DNA of 64,000 nucleotides. It comes from Thiomicrospira microaerophila (GTDB lineage Bacteria > Pseudomonadota > Gammaproteobacteria > Thiomicrospirales > Thiomicrospiraceae). This document shows positions 58,796-64,000 of the stretch, piece by piece; the first letter of the stretch is position 1; every line of letters starts with the position of its first letter. The notes under the pieces are model-generated. The model made no database searches and had not been told where the DNA came from. It saw only the letters and a program-made list of their open reading frames with translations. Made by a program: the position numbers and the translations under genes. The DNA lies in assembly GCF_000934765.1 (NCBI RefSeq), contig NZ_KN882196.1:73293-137292 (forward strand), written 5' to 3'.

Positions 58796-58951
58796 ACTTG
58801 ATTTACTATGCTACCTAAAAGCATTTTAACTGTCAAATAGAAACAATGAAGTTTTTGATAATTATTTACAAAAATAGATGATGAGCTTGCCTAAACTAAA
58901 GATATCCCCACTGACAAAGAACAACTATATTGGGAAAAGCAACGAAACCAC

Positions 58952-58965
58952 AACCAGGCCTGGTT
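58952..58965. repeat. AACCAGGCCTGGTT palindrome, intergenic, extended to 20 bp
   Basis: The perfect 14-mer lies outside any gene, and its symmetry extends to CACAACCAGGCCTGGTTGTG (58949-58968). Confidence 0.9.
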
Positions 58966-58996
58966 GTGAAAAGAGGGGTTTCTTAAATCTATAAAC

Positions 58997-59031
58997 GAAA
59001 AAACCCGAAGTTAATCAATAACTTCGGGTTT
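58997..59031 (-). terminator. intrinsic terminator of the tRNA transcript
   Basis: AACCCGAAGTTA on the minus strand pairs across TTGA-type loop with its complement and runs into T4-T6 (stem 59002-59013 with 59018-59030). Confidence 0.88.
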
Positions 59032-59037
59032 AAAAAA

Positions 59038-59121
59038 TGGTGCGAGCGGAGAGACTCGAACTCTCACACCGTGGGCGCCAGAACCTAAATCTGGTGTGTC
59101 TACCAATTCCACCACGCTCGC
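59038..59121 (-). tRNA. tRNA-Leu (TAG)
   Basis: Acceptor stem GCGAGCG pairs with CGCTCGC; anticodon stem CCAGA/TCTGG encloses T-T-TAG-G-T. The long variable arm is typical of tRNA-Leu. The 3' CCA is encoded. A terminator lies 6 bases downstream. Confidence 0.95.
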
Positions 59122-59172
59122 AATTTTTTTGAGATACTTAATAACATAAACGTTTAAAAGTATTTCGAAATA

Positions 59173-59248
59173 TGGTGGCTGCACCTGGAATCGAACCAGG
59201 GACACACGGATTTTCAATCCGTTGCTCTACCAACTGAGCTATGCAGCC
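59173..59248 (-). tRNA. tRNA-Phe (GAA)
   Basis: 76 bases. Acceptor GGCTGCA with TGCAGCC, anticodon stem ACGGA/TCCGT around TT-GAA-AA, and T-loop GGTTCGATTCC. 3' CCA encoded. Cotranscribed with tRNA-Leu. Confidence 0.96.
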
Positions 59249-59327
59249 ATATTCGGTGTGCGCGTATTATAGATACGGGCTTTGCGCCTGTCAAATACTA
59301 TTTCAAAAATATTGCAAAAATAGTTCG

Positions 59328-59355
59328 GGGACAGATTAGGGACAAATCAGGGACA
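59328..59355. repeat. three GGGACA direct repeats with 11-bp period
   Basis: GGGACA begins at 59328, 59339 and 59350, one helical turn apart, between the tRNA genes and the int/xis genes. Plausible integrase arm-type sites. Confidence 0.6.
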
Positions 59356-59392
59356 CCGTAATCACTCATTTCACCAAAAATGAGTAATGGAC

Positions 59393-59644
59393 TTAATTGA
59401 CACCCTCTTCTGTCTTTGACTGCCCATTTTCGCTTTGCTTAGACAAAGGTGTGTAGTTCAGAATATCATTAGGCGTGCAACTGAAGTAATTACACAGCTT
59501 ATCTAGCGCCTCTAGGTCAATGCGCTTAGCCTCATCTTTATATAGCAAATCAATTGTATTGCGATTCAGCTCTAACTCCCTCGCAACATCAATAACTTTT
59601 AAACGCCTCGCACCCATTAACGTCGATAAATTGGATTCAATCAT
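59393..59644 (-). CDS. XRE-family helix-turn-helix regulator
   Basis: 83 residues, almost entirely a Cro/CI-type domain: L-S-T-L-M-G-A-R-R-L-K-V-I-D-V-A-R-E-L, N-R-N-T-I-D-L-L-Y and C-N-Y-F-S-C-T-P-N-D-I-L. Divergent from the excisionase-like gene, so it is placed to control it from the 155-base AT-rich region between them. GGAGG precedes the ATG. Confidence 0.85.
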   Translation of the reverse strand: MIESNLSTLMGARRLKVIDVARELELNRNTIDLLYKDEAKRIDLEALDKLCNYFSCTPNDILNYTPLSKQSENGQSKTEEGVN

Positions 59645-59706
59645 AGTCCAACCTCCTTAAAATTGATTCTAATTATAAAATATCTATTTAAAATCTATAA
59701 AAAGCA

Positions 59707-59734
59707 TTGCATATATATTTAATATCTGTAAAAT
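59707..59734 (+). promoter_or_regulatory. promoter of the excisionase-like gene
   Basis: TTGCAT (59707-59712), spacer 16, TAAAAT (59729-59734). Repeats of the type AATATCT/AAATCTA around it may be repressor sites. Confidence 0.5.
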
Positions 59735-59799
59735 ACATTCTAAATCGATTTAGTAGCAGCTATATCGATATTATCAACTTTAAACAGCAGGAGTTTAAC

Positions 59800-60045
59800 A
59801 TGAATTTAACCTACCTAACCACAGAAGAGTTATCAGATCGCATTAAATACAATGCGCGCACCATTCGCAATGACCTTAAAGATAGCGTGCTACTTGAGGG
59901 GCGTCATTACATTCGACCTTTCGGTCAGCGCAAAATTTTATTCATCTGGGAGAACATTGAAGAGGATATGCACAAGGCTTCAAATGATTCTGATTTTTCA
60001 TCAGCTATACCTATGTCGAATGGCAGTTTTTGTATTGCCAACTAA
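59800..60045 (+). CDS. small excisionase/AlpA-like DNA-binding protein
   Basis: 81 residues starting M-N-L-T-Y-L-T-T-E-E-L-S-D-R-I-K-Y-N-A-R behind AGGAG. The T-T-E-E-L opening plus K-Y-N-A-R-T-I-R-N helix resembles winged-helix excisionases. It contains H-Y-I-R-P-F-G-Q-R-K-I-L-F, a typical wing. It lies 17 bases before the integrase gene. Upstream in-frame codons are unrelated. Confidence 0.7.
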   Translation: MNLTYLTTEELSDRIKYNARTIRNDLKDSVLLEGRHYIRPFGQRKILFIWENIEEDMHKASNDSDFSSAIPMSNGSFCIAN

Positions 60046-60062
60046 ATTGAAAGGAGTTTTTT

Positions 60063-61388
60063 ATGGGACACATTAGAGTAAAAAAAGAAAGCGGCAAACT
60101 GTTCTTTGACTTTTCATTTCTAAAAACGCGTTGCAAAGAATATACCGCTCTACCCGACACCCCAGCTAATCGTAAGATGCTGGAAAAAGTGATGCAGAAA
60201 ATTGAGGCGGAGATGACCTTGGGGCAGTTTGACTATGCGAAGTATTTTCCAAATAGCAAAATGCTAGCAAAACTGCAGAAGGTGCAGTCAAATGCAAAAT
60301 CAGGTGTGACCAAAACCCCGCTCTTTAAAGATTTCGCTGAGACGTGGTTTTCGGATTATTTGCCGACTTGGCGAGCCGCGACGTCTAAGGGCTATCGGGC
60401 GTATTTGGATAACCGGCTGATTCCTCATTTTGGGGAAAAGGAAGTCGGTGACATCACTAAGGCGGATATTTTGGCTTACCGTTCTCTCACGACCAAGTTA
60501 GCAAACGGTAAGTTGAAGCCTAAAACGATTAACAAGTTTGTTAAGTGTTTAAACATGATCCTGAGCGAGGCCGCCGACCGGTTTGATTTTACGCCACCTC
60601 ATTTAAATATTAAACCCTTGAAGGAGGAAAAAGTGCATATCGCGCCTTTTTCTTTGCATGAGGTAAATCGCATTATTTCGCAGGTGCGTGAGGATTGGCG
60701 TGATTATTTGTTGGTGCGCTTCTTTACTGGTTTGCGAACCGGTGAGGTGGATGGGCTTAAATGGAAGTATGTGGATTTTGAGCGCCGCCAGATTTTAATT
60801 CGTGAGACCTATTCAGCTGGGGTGTGGGAATACACGAAGAACGATGGTTCGCAACGGGCGGTGGATATGTCGAGTTTGGTGTATCAGTGTTTGTTGGCGA
60901 GAAAAGAGGCGTTTAAGCCGCAGCGCGAGGAGCTGGTGTTTGCGTTGAAGTCGGGTAATCCGGTGCATACGCCGAATTTTTTACGCCGGGTGTGGAGCCC
61001 ATTGTTACGGCGTTTAGGCATTGAGTATCGCAAGCCCTATCAAACCCGCCATACGGCCGCGACGATTTGGTTAGCGGCGGGTGAAAACCCTAACTGGATT
61101 GCGATGCAGATGGGCCATAGTTCAACGCAGATGTTGTTTACGGTGTATGCACGTTATGTGCCGAACCTCACTCATCAGGATGGCTCGGCGATGGATCGGT
61201 TGTTAACGAGTCAGATTAGCGTGGGGCAGGATTTGTTGCCGGAGAATCTGAGGGTGAGGTCGGAGGGTGACGAAGTGAGTCTAAATGATGTTGAGGGTGG
61301 CCCACAGGATGCTAAGGGCGATGATGGCGCGTTTTGGGATCAGTTATTAAACGATACCGTGTCGATAAATAAAGGAGGTGACGTATGA
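60063..61388 (+). CDS. tyrosine recombinase / site-specific integrase
   Basis: 441 residues. N-terminal arm-binding domain (G-H-I-R-V-K-K-E-S-G-K-L-F-F-D-F, DUF3596-like) and core-binding domain near 105-185. The catalytic domain has Arg in G-L-R-T-G-E-V, H-x-x-R in Y-Q-T-R-H-T, His in M-G-H-S-S and nucleophile Tyr in V-Y-A-R-Y. A ~60-residue acidic C-terminal extension follows. GGAG precedes the ATG. It should move the element; the attachment site is not certain. Confidence 0.93.
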   Translation: MGHIRVKKESGKLFFDFSFLKTRCKEYTALPDTPANRKMLEKVMQKIEAEMTLGQFDYAKYFPNSKMLAKLQKVQSNAKSGVTKTPLFKDFAETWFSDYLPTWRAATSKGYRAYLDNRLIPHFGEKEVGDITKADILAYRSLTTKLANGKLKPKTINKFVKCLNMILSEAADRFDFTPPHLNIKPLKEEKVHIAPFSLHEVNRIISQVREDWRDYLLVRFFTGLRTGEVDGLKWKYVDFERRQILIRETYSAGVWEYTKNDGSQRAVDMSSLVYQCLLARKEAFKPQREELVFALKSGNPVHTPNFLRRVWSPLLRRLGIEYRKPYQTRHTAATIWLAAGENPNWIAMQMGHSSTQMLFTVYARYVPNLTHQDGSAMDRLLTSQISVGQDLLPENLRVRSEGDEVSLNDVEGGPQDAKGDDGAFWDQLLNDTVSINKGGDV

Positions 61389-61699
61389 ATCACACAACAC
61401 ATGCTCGTCATTATTTAGAAGTAGATCAAGCGCTAGTTGGCCAAGACCTTGTCGATCTCTCCGATCCTCGCACGCTGAACAAGCTGGTGAGTAGTCTGAT
61501 GTATCTGTTTCATTTTAGCGCTAAAGCGGAGTTGGCGTTTATCTTGGATTATCCATCGGCACTGAATAATCATCAGGTGTTGTGTAATTGGATAACGGAT
61601 ACCTTGAAGCAGGCGGATTGGATTGAGCCGAGTGAGTTGTTAGGTTTTTTAGTGGCACAGTTAAAACGTGAATTAATGCAATGGCAGGAGGTGGCGTAA
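61385..61699 (+). CDS. unknown protein between integrase and HD gene
   Basis: 104 residues, helical, no recognised family or membrane segment. It overlaps the integrase stop (ATGA) and ends overlapping the next start (TAATG), so it is translationally coupled to both. A strong AAGGAGGTG lies ahead of the ATG. Likely a small accessory protein of the element. Confidence 0.65.
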   Translation: MNHTTHARHYLEVDQALVGQDLVDLSDPRTLNKLVSSLMYLFHFSAKAELAFILDYPSALNNHQVLCNWITDTLKQADWIEPSELLGFLVAQLKRELMQWQEVA

Positions 61700-62646
61700 T
61701 GAATATTCAATCCAATAATTTTTTGACGAGCTTTGACTCGCCGATTCAAACTCATCATGTGTTTGGCTATATGAGTGGGCTACAACAACAGCTGGGTTCG
61801 TTTGATTATGGTCAGCATTTGGTGGTGGATGCGTTAGATCAACCAGGCTTAACTTTTGAGTTAAGTGATGCGCAGTATCATGAGCTAATGCAGGCTTATC
61901 GTGAGATTAATATTCCTGCGGATCAGTGGTTGTTTATTGATGTGGAGGTGGATGAGTTGAATGGTGTGGTCGGTTGGACATTGGTGGTGTTGCCTTATAG
62001 TTTGGACTATGCCAGTTATGTCATCGGTTGTGGGTATAACCGTGAACAGGTGTTGGCGGTGTTTGCATTCATTGGTCAGTTAGACAGCAAGGCATTGCAG
62101 AGTTTTATGTGGGCGTTATTCAGTCAACCCGAACTGGCCAAGCGGTTTGTGGCGAATCCGGCGAGCCGGAATCATCATCATGCTTATCCGGGTGGACTAT
62201 TAGAACACTCGCTGGAATGTATGCAGATGGTAAAAGCGGCGATGGATCAGGTGAGCCATTTTTCGAAACGCGAAAAAGACTTAACTCAAGTGGCGGCCTT
62301 ATTGCATGATATAGGCAAAACCCAAACCTTAAGTCCTAACGGTGAGTTAACCACCGAGGGGTTTAACGTGAAACACGAGTATTACAGCTTGAGTGTGATT
62401 GCGGATGAGCTTAAACAGCTCAAGAAAACCTATCAGCAAGCGGCGGTTGCGCTGGAATATATGTTGACGTGGAAACTGTCAGATGGCTATCCGAAGTTTA
62501 TTGGAGCGAATCTGATCAAGGCCGCAGATCGAGTTAGTACCGGCTTGCAGTTGCGGGAGCAGGCGTTTGCACAACTGCCGGAATACTTTCACTTCACACA
62601 AATCTCTACCGGCGCACGTTCGGTATCTCTAAGCCGCCTCAACTAA
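61699..62646 (+). CDS. HD-domain protein of TraI_2 / conjugative-element type
   Basis: 315 residues. N-terminal ~150 residues resemble an OB-like or exonuclease-like region without clear motifs. Then H-H-H-A-Y-P-G-G-L-L-E-H-S-L and V-A-A-L-L-H-D-I-G-K-T give a complete HD phosphohydrolase core. H-x-x-Y-P-G-G-L-x-x-H is typical of the TraI_2 domain of integrative elements. Start at 61699 behind AGGAGG. Substrate unknown (nucleotide or RNA end is a guess). Confidence 0.7.
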   Translation: MNIQSNNFLTSFDSPIQTHHVFGYMSGLQQQLGSFDYGQHLVVDALDQPGLTFELSDAQYHELMQAYREINIPADQWLFIDVEVDELNGVVGWTLVVLPYSLDYASYVIGCGYNREQVLAVFAFIGQLDSKALQSFMWALFSQPELAKRFVANPASRNHHHAYPGGLLEHSLECMQMVKAAMDQVSHFSKREKDLTQVAALLHDIGKTQTLSPNGELTTEGFNVKHEYYSLSVIADELKQLKKTYQQAAVALEYMLTWKLSDGYPKFIGANLIKAADRVSTGLQLREQAFAQLPEYFHFTQISTGARSVSLSRLN

Positions 62647-62729
62647 AGCAAATCCTCCCTCACTGGGGAGGTTTGCGTCAAGCAAATCGATAGCGTAAAT
62701 TAAACCTACAACTAAACAGGAGAAATCCA

Positions 62730-62963
62730 ATGAAAGAAATCGTCTATGCGGTACTACTGCTCATACTGATATTCATTGTTTATGATCCAGATTGCCGACA
62801 TTTAAAGCGCGACAAGCTGAGTGGCGATGTGTTGGATGAATACAAACAACTCCAACACGCAGCATGCTCAGGTTATGACAAGGTATTAAACACCTCGATG
62901 CTGATCGCGATACCGGTGTTAGTGGGGATAATTGTGTGGAAGCTGGTTGAGCGGGTATTGTGA
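62730..62963 (+). CDS. small membrane protein
   Basis: 77 residues. Hydrophobic helix at the N-terminus (about 4-18), a polar middle with two Cys (D-P-D-C-R-H and A-A-C-S-G) and a second helix near 57-72. AGGAG precedes the ATG. No family recognised. Possibly cargo of the element. Confidence 0.6.
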   Translation: MKEIVYAVLLLILIFIVYDPDCRHLKRDKLSGDVLDEYKQLQHAACSGYDKVLNTSMLIAIPVLVGIIVWKLVERVL

Positions 62964-63477
62964 TACACCCGCCTCGGTTACGCCGCGATTTATCGTTGCA
63001 TTAGGGCGTTACCGCATTAGGGTGTTACCAGCGGCGGTAAAACCTTTTAGTGAAAGCCGTTACAGTAGGTGTCCTCTTAATTCCGTCCTCTTAATTCCGG
63101 GAATAACATGGGTCATAGGATTTTTCCTTTTTTAAATAATTTTAAATTAGCTTCACGAAAATAGTCGCTTAGCGCTGTGTTGACCGCGTTGGCGTTGTTG
63201 GTTGTGTGCTTGTTTGTATTGGTTAAGGTCGGTTGTGTTGCCGATGGCGTGACCAAAGCTTTTGAGTAGCTTGCCTAGGCAGAAGCTATCGACTAAGTCC
63301 TCACTGAGCTGGAGTTGCTGCATCAGCTTAGGTGGTGAGAAATAAAAGTGGCTGGCCTTTTAATGTTTTTAAAATGTTTTTAATGGTTTTTATTATGCGT
63401 CAATGGGGTTAAACCCTTTAATCTCAGCGCCCTCGCCTTAATGAGTCTGTCGTGACTCGTTTAGACTCAGGATATTA
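62964..63477. other. gene-poor stretch with tandem duplications and a gene remnant
   Basis: No intact gene. It holds a 16-bp tandem repeat GCATTAGGGYGTTACC (62998-63013, 63014-63029) and a 14-bp tandem repeat GTCCTCTTAATTCC (63071-63084, 63085-63098), followed by the reading-frame remnant at 63153-63359. Confidence 0.6.
63153..63359 (-). pseudogene. C-terminal remnant of an unrecognised gene
   Basis: Sixty-eight open codons end in TGA at 63153. A stop lies directly upstream and there is no convincing start except ATG 63323. The sequence is protein-like, with a helical Leu pattern (L-M-Q-Q-L-Q-L-S-E-D-L-V) and a basic, Gln-rich C-terminus (N-Q-Q-R-Q-R-G-Q-H-S-A-K-R). Probably the tail of a truncated element gene. 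Confidence 0.35.
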
Positions 63478-63478
63478 A

Positions 63479-63500
63479 AACGCCCCATAATTGGGGCGTT
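63479..63500 (-). terminator. intrinsic terminator of the Rpn-like gene
   Basis: AACGCCCC (63479-63486) pairs with GGGGCGTT (63493-63500); on the minus strand it follows the stop codon at 63512 and runs into TTTTAATATCC. Confidence 0.75.
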
Positions 63501-63511
63501 ATTGTTTTGGG

Positions 63512-64000
63512 TTAGGTATTAGGCTTATCGTGTTGTTTTATGTAGTCCATTAACTCTTTCACTGATATGCTCGCCGATGCCGCCGCCACTTTTACAGACA
63601 CATTAAATCGGTGAACCAATTCTATTCCCATTTCCAGCTTGCCTTGCTGCTTGCCTTGCTGCATACCTTGCTGTATGCCTTGCTGTATGCCTTTCTGCAT
63701 ACCTTGCTGCATACCTTCCTGCCTTGCTTCCACAAACCAATTTTCAACATTTTCCGCTAACATGTTCGGGTTCTCCAAGTCTTGTAATCGCTCAAATTCT
63801 TTATCGTTAATCATACCCTTAGGCAATCGCTTTTGCAAATCACGCACCACCCATCGGTATAACACCTTGCCAATGCGCTCAACATGCGGCAGTGTGGTGT
63901 ATTCTTGCACAAACTTGCGCATCACCACGCGCGCCGCTTCCATGCCATAGGCTTGCTCAAACTGAAACACTAAGCTTAGCGCATTGTTTAAGGCGTTGAG
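63512..64000 (-). CDS. Rpn-family recombination-promoting nuclease / putative transposase, C-terminal part
   Basis: Partial: 162 residues are visible and the frame is open to the window edge, so the N-terminal nuclease core is missing. The visible part has the family helical region (F-Q-F-E-Q-A-Y-G-M-E-A-A). Then comes a striking tract of M-Q-Q-G / I-Q-Q-G / K-Q-Q-G repeats built from a 12-bp unit, and a hydrophobic C-terminal helix. Such repeats are common at the end of PDDEXK transposase-like proteins. Its terminator lies just downstream. Confidence 0.75.
   Translation of the reverse strand, partial: LNALNNALSLVFQFEQAYGMEAARVVMRKFVQEYTTLPHVERIGKVLYRWVVRDLQKRLPKGMINDKEFERLQDLENPNMLAENVENWFVEARQEGMQQGMQKGIQQGIQQGMQQGKQQGKLEMGIELVHRFNVSVKVAAASASISVKELMDYIKQHDKPNT

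Larger units (their letters stand above)
59250..64000. mobile_element. integrase end of an integrated element (right end outside the window)
   Basis: From just beyond the tRNA-Phe gene there is a run of element-type genes: XRE repressor, small excisionase-like DNA-binding protein, tyrosine integrase and a TraI_2/HD-type protein. Between them lie unrecognised small genes and sparse, repeat-rich DNA. The AACCAGGCCTGGTT palindrome is absent. Phased GGGACA repeats at 59328-59355 may be integrase arm sites. The exact left boundary is inferred. Confidence 0.65.

Noticed and set aside
59038..59248. tRNA-Leu or tRNA-Phe 3' end as attachment site of the element
   Set aside because: Both tRNAs point away, so the element lies at their 5' side. 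No duplicated 3' tRNA end is seen within the window.
59360..59392. Hairpin ACTCATTT...AAATGAGT as terminator of the XRE gene
   Set aside because: The stem is AT-rich and short and lacks a T-tract; I could not support it as a terminator.
63639..63950. Plus-strand Cys/Pro-rich open frame opposite the Rpn-like gene
   Set aside because: It is the mirror of the Gln/Gly-repeat coding tract on the minus strand; no ribosome site or family supports it.

Overview
The window is a compact, roughly 45-47 % GC gammaproteobacterial chromosome segment. The gene content points to a sulfur-oxidising chemolithotroph close to the Thiomicrospira / Hydrogenovibrio / Thiomicrorhabdus group. Evidence is a Tat-exported SoxC molybdoprotein with a SoxD-like cytochrome, a monomeric NADP isocitrate dehydrogenase, many c-di-GMP and chemotaxis proteins, and proteobacterial-type his, tat, bio, hem and rpoH genes. 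The genus is inferred from gene content, not from a database match.

Layout. 0.3-5.8 kb: hisBHAFE (no hisI), a HIT protein and tatABC, whose TatC has a long charged tail. 5.8-9.2 kb: a DUF255 thioredoxin-fold protein, a zinc metallopeptidase and rpoH. 9.2-11.4 kb (minus): SirB2-like protein, bioC, bioH. 11.6-13.2 kb: cold-shock gene, a nest of palindromic repeats, a decayed toxin-antitoxin locus and a small lipoprotein. 13.2-24.6 kb (minus): pgm, a DUF1640 protein, icd, a GGDEF response regulator, a CBS-domain hybrid kinase, thrB, soxD and soxC. 24.9-27.5 kb: hemB-aroE-trmB. 27.5-34.8 kb: HDOD protein, a small membrane protein behind an FNR-like box, PBP1A, adk, a chemoreceptor. 34.8-37.0 kb (minus): mnmH-selD. 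37.1-40.2 kb: two near-identical AAA/PD-(D/E)XK genes in tandem. 40.2-43.6 kb (minus): ovothiol genes ovoB-ovoA. 43.6-47.8 kb (minus): an amidoligase-like protein, a GGDEF-EAL protein and a secreted hydrolase. 48-50 kb: H-NOX and its kinase. 50-53 kb: luxS-mtnN-purT and a FliS-like gene with a sigma-54 promoter. 53-55.1 kb (minus): moaC, two tiny membrane proteins and moeA. 55.2-58.8 kb (minus): an iron-associated block with a Fur-box-controlled 35-residue ORF, ferritin, a TonB receptor and a Cys-rich protein. 59.0-59.25 kb: tRNA-Leu and tRNA-Phe. 59.3-64 kb: the integrase end of a mobile element and a partial Rpn-type protein.

How it fits together. The Tat system is needed to export SoxC, and moaC/moeA supply its molybdenum cofactor. 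Regulation leans on second messengers (GGDEF, GGDEF-EAL, HDOD), NO sensing (H-NOX) and AI-2 production (luxS). Ovothiol, SelD/MnmH and ferritin suggest attention to redox and metal stress.

The most striking unexplained structure is a 14-bp perfect palindrome, AACCAGGCCTGGTT. It occurs ten times exactly and at least five more times with one mismatch, mostly inside genes. It forces recurrent N-Q-A-W or P-G-L-V peptides and is absent from the two regions that look acquired (37.1-40.2 kb and 59.3-64 kb). Other leads are a Fur-regulated micro-protein gene with its own promoter and terminator, a chimeric PIN/ParD reading frame, and a FliS-like gene whose ribosome binding site looks masked on read-through RNA but free on its own sigma-54 transcript.
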